Assembly: GCA_021780415.1 (NCBI GenBank)
Contig: JAJXYW010000270.1
Location: 1-5,401, forward strand
Source of the DNA: Acidobacteriota bacterium
GTDB lineage: Bacteria > Acidobacteriota > Terriglobia > Terriglobales > Acidobacteriaceae
Direction: 5' to 3'
DNA length: 5,401 nt
Shown piece after piece: positions 1-5,401 of this stretch (positions within the stretch are counted from its first letter, which is position 1; each line of letters opens with the position of its first letter). The notes under the pieces are model-generated. The model did no database searches. It was not told where the DNA came from and was given only the letters and a program-made list of their open reading frames with translations. The translations under genes and the position numbers were made by a program.

Positions 1-237
1 GGAGACCTGCATGATGGGCAGAGAGATTCCGAAGAAGGCGAGCAGAGAGGAGCCGACCAGGGCGATGACCACCAGAAAGATGATGGTGTTAACGGCAATT
101 TTGCGGGCGAGGGAGCGATAGGTTCCGATGGGGGCGAGCCCGACCAGGCCCAGGAAGACGAACGCAGAGCCCAGAGGATTGACCAGGGGGAGGAGTGCGC
201 TAAAACCGAGAGCGAAGAATTTCCAGACAAGATACAT
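1..237 (-). CDS. MarC family integral membrane protein, N-terminal part (runs off left edge)
   Basis: The minus strand from an ATG at 235-237 stays open to base 1 and gives the first 79 residues of a hydrophobic protein. Residues 8-31 carry the MarC-type opening: F..AL.PLVNPLG followed by FVFLGL. A second membrane segment spans about residues 51-70 and ends in FFGISLPIMQ (69-78), the usual lead-in to the glycine pair of MarC proteins. The family (formerly UPF0056) has about 200 residues and six membrane helices in the inner membrane. Its transport substrate is unknown, and the name comes from an early, unsupported link to multiple antibiotic resistance. The frame upstream is open but offers no ATG, GTG or TTG up to the kinase stop, so this ATG is the best start. 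There is no clear Shine-Dalgarno on this strand. It lies 86 bp downstream of the kinase in the same direction and could share its transcript. A TACAAT hexamer at 290-285 could be a -10 box, but no good -35 accompanies it. The C-terminal two thirds are outside the window. Confidence 0.85.
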   Translation of the reverse strand, partial: MYLVWKFFALGFSALLPLVNPLGSAFVFLGLVGLAPIGTYRSLARKIAVNTIIFLVVIALVGSSLLAFFGISLPIMQVS

Positions 238-323
238 GGGTGCCAGGAGGTGAAGATGTCGTTGCAGCGTTGATGCTTGAGGTGATTGTACGTCTGTGCC
301 GTGGGTGAGATGGCGGGGTGCTT

Positions 324-1256
324 CTATTGGAGGGGCACTTTGCGTGGGGGATTGCCTACCAGCAGAGGGAGCTTGAGTTGAAAGGTGGAGCCTTTGCCTG
401 GGCCTTCGCTGAGGGCCTGGACGCTGCCGCCGTGTTGATGGGCGATGGTTTGGACGAGGAAGAGGCCGAGGCCGGTGCCCTTGATCTTGACCTGATCGTT
501 GGAGGGGGCGCGGTAGAAGCGCTTGAAGACGCGCTTGAGGTCGCGGGGAGCCATGCCGAGGCCGGTGTCAGTGATGGAGAGGACGACCCAGGTGTAACGC
601 TCGATGCCCATGTGGCAGGTGATGTGTACGCCGTTGGGGGAGTATTTTACGGCGTTGTCGAGGAGGTTGAAGATGGCGGTGCGGAGATCTTCGATGTTGG
701 CGAGGACGAAGAGGCGGACGCTGCCGGGTATGTCGTCGAGGGTGATGTCTTCGGGCTGGAGGTGGTGGCGAAGGAGGACGGTGGTGATGCACTCGGCGAC
801 GAGGGGGTGGAGTTCGACGCGGATGCGCTGCTGGACGCGCTGGCGCTGGCCGAGTTCGCCGGCCTTGAGGACGGTTTCGACGGTGGCGAGGAGACGGTCG
901 CTGTCCTCGCGCATGATGGTGTAAAAGCGCTGGCGCTGCTGTTCGTCGACGGGGTGGCGCTGGAGGGTTTCGAGGTAGAGGCGGATGCTGGCGATGGGGG
1001 TTTTGAGTTCGTGGGTGACGGCCTTGAGGAAGGAGTCCTGGCGCTCGTTGCGGCGGACCTCGCGGACCAGGAAGACGGTGTTGATGACGACGCCGGCGAT
1101 GAGGATGGCGAAGAGTACGACGCCGAGGAGATCGATGGCAAGGCGGCGGCTGTTGTTGTGGATCCAGGTGATGTTGAGGACGATGGCGAGGATGGTGAGA
1201 CACACGCCCAGCGTGATGAAGAAGGCCTTCGCTCCGCCTCGGCGTGTGAGGTTCAT
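324..1256 (-). CDS. Membrane sensor histidine kinase with minimal extracytoplasmic loop
   Basis: This 310-residue kinase has two membrane helices (about 11-32 and 43-64) joined by only about ten residues (33-42). A short linker without a recognisable HAMP domain leads to the HisKA dimerisation helix, with phospho-acceptor H82 in THELKTP (81-87). The HATPase_c domain follows. Its N box is FNLLDNAVKYSPNG (196-209, N197 and N201), its G1 box is ITDTGLGM (228-235), its F box is F244/F247 and its G2 box is KGTGLGLFLV (259-268). All catalytic motifs look intact. It should autophosphorylate on H82 and pass phosphate to a response regulator, but none is in the window. The reading frame is open back to an ATG at 1337, but that would place the desaturase terminator and a tandem repeat inside the gene. 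I therefore take the ATG at 1254-1256, which gives a short basic cytoplasmic N-terminus (MNLTRRGG) before the first helix. No Shine-Dalgarno is evident. The two flanking genes on this strand both encode membrane proteins. The signal sensed is unknown. Confidence 0.93.
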   Translation of the reverse strand: MNLTRRGGAKAFFITLGVCLTILAIVLNITWIHNNSRRLAIDLLGVVLFAILIAGVVINTVFLVREVRRNERQDSFLKAVTHELKTPIASIRLYLETLQRHPVDEQQRQRFYTIMREDSDRLLATVETVLKAGELGQRQRVQQRIRVELHPLVAECITTVLLRHHLQPEDITLDDIPGSVRLFVLANIEDLRTAIFNLLDNAVKYSPNGVHITCHMGIERYTWVVLSITDTGLGMAPRDLKRVFKRFYRAPSNDQVKIKGTGLGLFLVQTIAHQHGGSVQALSEGPGKGSTFQLKLPLLVGNPPRKVPLQ

Positions 1257-1263
1257 GAATAAG

Positions 1264-1291
1264 AGGATAGAGGATAGAGCGTAGAGGATAG
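1264..1291. repeat. Four tandem copies of a 7-bp unit (AGGATAG)
   Basis: On the plus strand AGGATAG occurs at 1264-1270, 1271-1277 and 1285-1291. The intervening heptamer 1278-1284 (AGCGTAG) is a degenerate copy in register. The array sits between the desaturase terminator and the chosen kinase start, ending 7 bp upstream of the ATG. On the kinase coding strand it reads as a pyrimidine-rich CTATCCT series. It therefore occupies the expected leader or promoter region of the kinase. Confidence 0.8.
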
Positions 1292-1293
1292 AG

Positions 1294-1329
1294 AAAAACT
1301 GAAAGGCCGCCTCCGAGGAGACGGCCTTT
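1294..1329 (-). terminator. Rho-independent terminator of the desaturase gene
   Basis: The arms AAAGGCCG (1302-1309) and CGGCCTTT (1322-1329) pair perfectly over 8 bp. After one mismatch, CTC (1311-1313) pairs with GAG (1318-1320) around a four-base loop. Read on the minus strand the hairpin starts 20 bp after the desaturase stop. It is followed, after CAG, by a run of five T (complement of 1294-1298). This is the standard layout for intrinsic termination and separates the desaturase from the kinase. It has no equivalent T-run on the plus strand. Confidence 0.85.
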
Positions 1330-1349
1330 GGGCTCAAGCGACGAGGAAG

Positions 1350-2336
1350 TTAGTCCATGTATGCGCCGGCGGGCTTGGGGTTGTGCTTGTCGAACTGGGC
1401 GACCTGAACCTTTTTGGCGAGGCCGATTTTTTCGAGCAGCCAGATGCCGTAGTAGTTGATGTCGAACTCGTACCAGGCGAGGCCGTGACGGGCGCTGACG
1501 GGGTGGGCGTGGTGGTTGTTGTGCCAGCCTTCGCCGCCGGTGAGGATGGCGACCCACCAGTTGTTGCGGGAGTCATCCTTGGTCTCGAAGCGGCGCTTGC
1601 CCCAGAGGTGGGTGGCGGAGTTGACCAGCCACGTGGCGTGGAGGCCGATGGTGACGCGGAGGAAGGTTCCCCAGAGCATCATGCCGATGGCGCCGACGAG
1701 GCGATGGCCGGGCGAGAGTGCGGCTCCGATGGCTAGCTGCGCGAGGCCGGTGACGACCAACGGAATGTAGTGGTACTTCGAGAGCCAGACGTGGACGCGG
1801 TCGCGGGTGAGATCGGGAGCGTAGCGGCCGAGGAGAGCGGTCTCGGAGTGGAGTGCGCGACCGGAGAGAATCCAGCCGGCGTGGGCCCACCAGGTGCCGT
1901 CGTGCGGGGTGTGGGGATCGCCTTCCTGGTCGGAGTTCTGATGATGCACGCGGTGAGTGGCCACCCAGAAGATAGGTCCACCTTCGAGGGCGAGGCAGCC
2001 GCAGGCGGTGACGAAGTACTCCAGCCACCTAGGCACGCGATAGCCGCGATGCGTGAGCAGGCGGTGGTAGGCCATGCCGATGCCGACGTTGATGGCGAAG
2101 AAGTACATGATGAAGAAGGCAGCGAGGTTCTTCCAGGAGAAGAAGAAGAGCGCGGCGATGGCGCCGACATGGAAGAGCCCCATGGCGATGGTGGTGATCC
2201 AGTTGATGCGACCCTGCTGATGCTCGCGGCCCATGCGCAGATCCTGCTTGATCTTCTGCGTGACTTGCTGGACGGCGAGGAGAGGGCTGGCAGGTGTGGC
2301 GGCTCTCTGTTCAACTTCAGGTAACGTGGAGTTCAT
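1350..2336 (-). CDS. Membrane acyl-CoA/fatty acid desaturase (stearoyl-CoA desaturase-like, delta-9 type)
   Basis: This 328-residue integral membrane di-iron enzyme is predicted to insert a cis double bond into acyl chains (acyl-CoA or lipid-bound), with O2 and an external electron donor. All three histidine boxes are present: H91RLLTH96 (HX4H), H128RVHH132 (HXXHH) and H272NNHH276 (HXXHH). VN239SATH243 matches the Asn/His pair that also binds metal in stearoyl-CoA desaturases. Hydrophobic segments lie near residues 46-66, 70-89, 189-209 and 211-232, fitting the four-helix topology of the family. The first 45 residues form a polar cytoplasmic N-terminus. The protein ends about 50 residues after the last box with no cytochrome b5 or ferredoxin domain, so its reductant must come from elsewhere. 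The ATG at 2334-2336 is the first in frame and has only a weak purine stretch upstream (AAGGAC, about 14 bases before the ATG). The gene is transcribed divergently from the long phosphoesterase gene and ends in a strong terminator. The exact regiospecificity cannot be read from sequence. Confidence 0.93.
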   Translation of the reverse strand: MNSTLPEVEQRAATPASPLLAVQQVTQKIKQDLRMGREHQQGRINWITTIAMGLFHVGAIAALFFFSWKNLAAFFIMYFFAINVGIGMAYHRLLTHRGYRVPRWLEYFVTACGCLALEGGPIFWVATHRVHHQNSDQEGDPHTPHDGTWWAHAGWILSGRALHSETALLGRYAPDLTRDRVHVWLSKYHYIPLVVTGLAQLAIGAALSPGHRLVGAIGMMLWGTFLRVTIGLHATWLVNSATHLWGKRRFETKDDSRNNWWVAILTGGEGWHNNHHAHPVSARHGLAWYEFDINYYGIWLLEKIGLAKKVQVAQFDKHNPKPAGAYMD

Positions 2337-2409
2337 CTTAGGGCTTTGTCCTTGGGAGTATGGTGAAGTTCTAGTCCTATAGCTGACGATACTCGGAGGA
2401 TGAAGCCGC
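2337..2409. promoter_or_regulatory. Divergent intergenic region expected to hold both promoters
   Basis: These 73 bp separate the divergent starts of the desaturase and the propeller-phosphoesterase, so promoters for both directions should lie here or run into the coding ends. I see a self-complementary CTATAG at 2377-2382 that could contribute a -10-like element on either strand. I find no convincing paired -35 and -10, so exact promoter positions are not assigned. Confidence 0.4.
2395..2399 (+). promoter_or_regulatory. Shine-Dalgarno GGAGG that favours a GTG start
   Basis: GGAGG ends 10 nt before the GTG at 2410-2412, a normal distance, and is 28 nt from the alternative ATG at 2428. It is therefore the main argument for starting the downstream gene at GTG 2410. 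An ATG at 2400 is too close to use it and opens only a five-codon frame. Confidence 0.6.
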
Positions 2410-5307
2410 GTGTGTAAGACATTTGTAATGGCAATATTGAGGGCTCTGAACAGGCGGGGTGGGTGTTTCGGGGCTGTGGCGGTGGCGCTGAGCCTGGGGG
2501 TGTTGCAGGCCCGGACGACGGCGCAGACGGTGGTGAATCTGCCATCGAGTAAGCAGTTGCTGCTGCCTGTGGTGGGCGATCCGCAACGGCTGAACAGTCT
2601 GCCGATGTCGCTGGCCGTGTCGCCGGATGGGCGATGGGTGGTGAGCCTGAATGCGGGCTATGGGACGGTTGAGTCGGACTATGCGCAGTCGCTGGCGGTG
2701 ATGGATACGAAAACGGGCCTTGTGAGAGACTTTCCGGATGAGCGCGTAGGTGAAGGGGCTGCGCAGACGTTCTTCTCCGGGCTGGCGTTTGGCGCGGATG
2801 GAACGAAGGTGTATGTGAGCGTGGCGTCGTCGACCGATCCGGTGGGCGATGGGGGGAAGAAGACGGGCAATGGGATTGCGGTGTATGGGTTTGCGGATGG
2901 GGAGTTGACGCCGCAGGGATTCCTGAAGCTGCCGCTGGTGAAGCTGGCGGAGGGAAGGCATACGGCGTATCGCGAGGCGGATGGAGGAACGCTGGGAGTG
3001 TCGTATCCGGCGGCGATTGCTGTGGTGCCTGCGGAATCGGGTGGACATGAGCGGCTGCTGGTGGCGGAGAACCTGTCGGACTCGGTGGTGTTGATGGACG
3101 CGCAGACGGGGGAGATTGAGCGGACGTTCGATGTGAGCGAGAGTGTGGATGTGCCGTCGACGTATCCGATTGCGCTGGCGGTGACGAAGGATGGGCGGCG
3201 GGCGTTTGTGGCGCTGTGGAATGCCAGCGAGGTGGTGGAGTTGGACCTGGCGAGCGGCAAGGTGGTGCGGAGGCTGGCGCTGCTGAAGCCAAGGTCGGCG
3301 ATTGCGCCGGGGACGCATCCTTGTGCGCTGCTGCTGGATGAACGCGCGGGGGTGATGTATGTGGCGCTGTCGAACCGCGATGCGGTGGCGGCGGTGTCAA
3401 TTGGGACCGCGCGCGCGCCGGAGCTGGCGGTGAGAGGGTACTTTGATACGCGGCTGCCGGGGCAGAGCTACTTTGGTGCGGAGCCGGTGGCGCTGGCGAT
3501 GAATGCGGGCGGGACGCGACTGTATGCGGCGGATATGGCGTTGGATGCGGTGGCGGTGCTCGATCCGCGCAGGCTGCGCGGGGTGGAGAAGGCCAAGGGG
3601 TTTGTGGAGCCGATGGGGTTTGTGCCGACGGAGTGGATGCCGCTTGCGGTGTTGTCGAGTGGCGGGAAGCTGTATGTGACGACCGATAAGGGTAAGGGAA
3701 CGGGGCCGAACGACGCGCCGCAGAGAGTGGCAGCAGGGGCTTCGGGTGCACCTGTGCATGGGACTTCGACGTATATTGCGACGCTGCTGTATGGGTCGCT
3801 TGCGGCGTTGGATGAGAAGGCTGTGGATGGAGGGTTGAAGGCTTCGACGGAGGTGGTGCTGGAGTCGAACCGGATGAAGGCCGCGAAGGAGACGATTGGG
3901 TTTGCGGGTGGGAAGAACCCGATCAGGCATGTGATCTACATCATCAAGGAGAACCGGACGTACGACCAGGTGCTGGGTGACCTGAGTAAGGACGGGAAGA
4001 CAGTGGGCAATGGCGATGCGGCGCTGACGATGTATGGTGCGGCGGTGACACCGAATCAGCATGCGCTGGCATTGCAGTTTGGGGTGCTGGATAACTTCTA
4101 TGACTCGGCGGAGGTGTCGGGCGATGGACATGTGTGGTCGAATGCGGCGATTGGCACGGACTATCTAGAGGACACGTGGCAGCAGAACTATCGTGGGCGG
4201 CAGCGCACGTATGACTACGAGGGAATGGTTGCGGATGGGTATCCGCTGCTGCAGCATATTCCGGATGTGGTGGAGCCGCGGAGTGGTTATATCTGGACGG
4301 ATATGACCGCGCATGGAAAGACGATCTATCACTTTGCCGAGTATGTTTCGTCGGTGTTCTGCGGGGAGAAAGCGGCGAAGAAGATGGAGGTGAATCCGCA
4401 GCAGGGTGCGATGTCGGGCGGCGAGGTGGGGTGTGCTACGCCAGTGATATTGCCCGGGGAAGAGTTGCCTGAGGAGTGGGGCGGCGGGAAGAACCTGTGG
4501 CCGTGGGCGATACCACGGCTGGCCTATAACGTGGCCACGAAGCCGGAGTTGGTGGGACACTTTGCGGCAGAGTCGCCGGACTTTAATTTGATGGTGCCGG
4601 ATCAGATTCGGGTGAATGTCTTCCTGAGACATCTGGCGGTTTGGGAGAAGGACCGAGCGGTGGGCAAGGACACGATGCCGAACTTTATTCAACTGCGGCT
4701 GCCAAATGATCATACGGCGGGGACGCGGCCGGGAGGGCCGTCTCCGAAGAGTTCGGTGGCGGATAATGACCTGGCGATTGGTCGGGCGGTGGAGGCTGTT
4801 TCGCACTCAGCTTACTGGGACGATACGGCGTTTTTTATTCTGGAGGACGATGCACAGAATGGAGCCGATCATGTGGACGCGCACCGGTCGCTGGCGATTG
4901 TGGTGAGCAAGTATGCGCCGCATGCAGGGGCGGGAAAAGCGGCGTTTGTGGACAGCCGGTTCTACTCGACGGTGAGCGTGCTGCGGACGATGGAGACACT
5001 GCTGGGTGTGCCTCCGATGAATCAAAACGATGCGTTTGCACCGCTGATCTCTACGCTGTTTACCGGGCCGGGCGACCAGCCTTCGTTTACGGCGGACCAG
5101 ACCAACCGGGTGAATGGGCTGATCTATACGGCGAACACGGCGACCGCTCCGGGAGCGGCTGCGTCGATGAAGATGGACTTCAGCCATGCGGACCGCGCGG
5201 ATAGTACCAAGCTGAATTTGATTCTGTGGCACGATGCGATGGGGGAGAAAGCACCGCCGGCTGTGCTGCTGGTGCGCCATGCGAAGAAGAAGGATGGCGA
5301 CGACTAG
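2410..5307 (+). CDS. Exported YncE-like seven-bladed beta-propeller fused to phosphoesterase (alkaline phosphatase superfamily)
   Basis: The product has 965 residues. Residues 1-38 look like a Sec signal peptide, with basic RALNRR then a hydrophobic core at about 21-33 and likely cleavage near 34-38. Residues about 65-430 hold seven evenly spaced strand motifs, near 68, 125, 203, 256, 307, 362 and 412 (for example LAVSPDGRWVVSL and LAVTKDGRRAFVAL). These indicate a YVTN/YncE-type seven-bladed propeller. Residues about 505-885 form a phosphoesterase domain of the PF04185 kind. Its motifs are IIKENRTYDQVLGD (511-524), LDNFYDSAEVSGDGHVWSN (560-578), LPNDHTAG (764-771) and ILEDDAQNGADHVDAHRS (810-827). 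The expected metal and catalytic positions (E514, N515, T517, D767, H768, E812, D813, D814, H821, D823, H825) all appear present. C651 and C675 could form a disulfide. This matches the architecture annotated as bifunctional YncE family/alkaline phosphatase family protein. It probably hydrolyses a phosphate ester in the periplasm or outside the cell, but the substrate is unknown. The start is GTG 2410 on Shine-Dalgarno grounds; ATG 2428 would remove only six residues and keep the signal peptide. The gene appears monocistronic. Confidence 0.9.
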   Translation: MCKTFVMAILRALNRRGGCFGAVAVALSLGVLQARTTAQTVVNLPSSKQLLLPVVGDPQRLNSLPMSLAVSPDGRWVVSLNAGYGTVESDYAQSLAVMDTKTGLVRDFPDERVGEGAAQTFFSGLAFGADGTKVYVSVASSTDPVGDGGKKTGNGIAVYGFADGELTPQGFLKLPLVKLAEGRHTAYREADGGTLGVSYPAAIAVVPAESGGHERLLVAENLSDSVVLMDAQTGEIERTFDVSESVDVPSTYPIALAVTKDGRRAFVALWNASEVVELDLASGKVVRRLALLKPRSAIAPGTHPCALLLDERAGVMYVALSNRDAVAAVSIGTARAPELAVRGYFDTRLPGQSYFGAEPVALAMNAGGTRLYAADMALDAVAVLDPRRLRGVEKAKGFVEPMGFVPTEWMPLAVLSSGGKLYVTTDKGKGTGPNDAPQRVAAGASGAPVHGTSTYIATLLYGSLAALDEKAVDGGLKASTEVVLESNRMKAAKETIGFAGGKNPIRHVIYIIKENRTYDQVLGDLSKDGKTVGNGDAALTMYGAAVTPNQHALALQFGVLDNFYDSAEVSGDGHVWSNAAIGTDYLEDTWQQNYRGRQRTYDYEGMVADGYPLLQHIPDVVEPRSGYIWTDMTAHGKTIYHFAEYVSSVFCGEKAAKKMEVNPQQGAMSGGEVGCATPVILPGEELPEEWGGGKNLWPWAIPRLAYNVATKPELVGHFAAESPDFNLMVPDQIRVNVFLRHLAVWEKDRAVGKDTMPNFIQLRLPNDHTAGTRPGGPSPKSSVADNDLAIGRAVEAVSHSAYWDDTAFFILEDDAQNGADHVDAHRSLAIVVSKYAPHAGAGKAAFVDSRFYSTVSVLRTMETLLGVPPMNQNDAFAPLISTLFTGPGDQPSFTADQTNRVNGLIYTANTATAPGAAASMKMDFSHADRADSTKLNLILWHDAMGEKAPPAVLLVRHAKKKDGDD

Positions 5308-5313
5308 AGCAAT

Positions 5314-5330
5314 ATTATAGTTACTATAAT
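5314..5330. repeat. Perfect AT-rich inverted repeat between convergent genes
   Basis: ATTATAG (5314-5320) and CTATAAT (5324-5330) are exact reverse complements separated by TTA. The element starts 6 bp after the stop of the phosphoesterase gene. It contains the stop codon of the incoming minus-strand gene (5324-5326). It could act as a weak bidirectional terminator or as a regulator-binding operator. The stem is all but GC-free and no T-run follows, so a strong intrinsic terminator is unlikely. Confidence 0.7.
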
Positions 5331-5401
5331 GTGCCGAGGCGGAGCCTGAACCAGGCTTGAGCATCTTCGGCGGTGATGTGTGGCAGCAGGTCTGCAATGG
5401 C
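5324..5401 (-). CDS. C-terminal tail of a gene entering from the right, possibly an IS630-type transposase
   Basis: Reading the minus strand from base 5401 gives 25 codons and a TAG at 5324-5326, ending in ADLLPHITAEDAQAWFRLRL and four further residues. The ITAEDAQAWF stretch resembles the I(T/S)PEDA..WF motif that precedes the C-terminus of many IS630-family transposases. However, the usual HCGY ending is absent (RLRLGTL instead). Twenty-five residues are too few for a firm family call, and any acidobacterial protein with a helical C-terminus is possible. The convergent arrangement and close fit to the preceding gene (16 bp gap) support this being a genuine gene end. Confidence 0.4.
   Translation of the reverse strand, partial: AIADLLPHITAEDAQAWFRLRLGTL

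Noticed and set aside
318..1262. A long open frame on the plus strand fully antisense to the histidine kinase (314 codons, very acidic and rich in Ala, Gly and Val).
   Set aside because: Its composition is what the reverse complement of a GC-rich gene produces. It has no domain motifs and lies opposite a kinase with every catalytic box intact.
1570..2028. Arg/Pro/His-rich open frame on the minus strand in another frame within the desaturase gene.
   Set aside because: It is a frame-shifted shadow, since the overlapping desaturase frame contains all three histidine boxes and a full membrane topology.
2346..2374. A possible sigma-70 promoter, TTGTCC then 17 bp then TTCTAG, for the phosphoesterase gene.
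   Set aside because: The downstream hexamer matches TATAAT too poorly for a call.
2400..2417. A five-codon leader peptide frame (ATG AAG CCG CGT GTG TAA) just before the phosphoesterase gene.
   Set aside because: The Shine-Dalgarno directly abuts this ATG, too close to serve it. The peptide shows no run of regulatory codons, and no attenuator hairpin follows.
2333..3751. A 472-codon minus-strand open frame rich in Pro, Ser and His opposite the propeller domain.
   Set aside because: It is a low-complexity antisense shadow of the GC-rich coding strand, its far end overlaps the start of the desaturase gene, and it has no recognisable fold.
4807..5397. A 196-codon minus-strand frame crossing the phosphoesterase 3' end and the convergent gap.
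   Set aside because: It is mostly antisense to the conserved catalytic C-terminus and is basic and compositionally biased. The other minus frame, ending at 5324, gives a more protein-like sequence in the gap.

Overview
The window reads as high-GC bacterial chromosome. Codons end mostly in G or C, and intergenic gaps are short. The best taxonomic guess is a soil Acidobacteriota (Terriglobia, Granulicella/Edaphobacter/Terriglobus-like), because a large exported YncE-type propeller fused to a phosphoesterase is familiar from that group. No marker gene is present, so this placement is inference.

Layout. Three genes run leftward on the minus strand in the first 2.3 kb. In transcription order they are a membrane fatty acid desaturase (1350-2336), a small two-helix membrane histidine kinase (324-1256), and the N-terminal 79 residues of a MarC-family membrane protein that runs off the left edge (1-237). 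The desaturase ends at a good intrinsic terminator (1294-1329), so the kinase is probably a separate transcription unit. A short array of 7-bp tandem repeats (1264-1291) fills most of the remaining space before the kinase start. A 73-bp divergent gap (2337-2409) separates the desaturase from one long plus-strand gene (2410-5307). That gene encodes a secreted 965-residue protein with a seven-bladed YncE-like beta-propeller followed by a phosphoesterase (alkaline phosphatase superfamily) domain. At the right edge a minus-strand gene enters with only its last 25 codons (5324-5401). Its stop codon lies inside a perfect AT-rich inverted repeat between the two convergent genes.

How they fit together. 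The shared theme on the left is the membrane: a lipid-desaturating enzyme, a kinase with almost no external sensor region, and an integral membrane protein of unknown role. A lipid- or temperature-responsive relay is an attractive hypothesis but is not demonstrated here. The long plus-strand gene looks independent, a periplasmic or secreted phosphatase-like enzyme of unknown substrate. I see no CRISPR array, tRNA, rRNA, prophage or defence island. Most of the window is ordinary core or accessory metabolism, and the findings are correspondingly modest.
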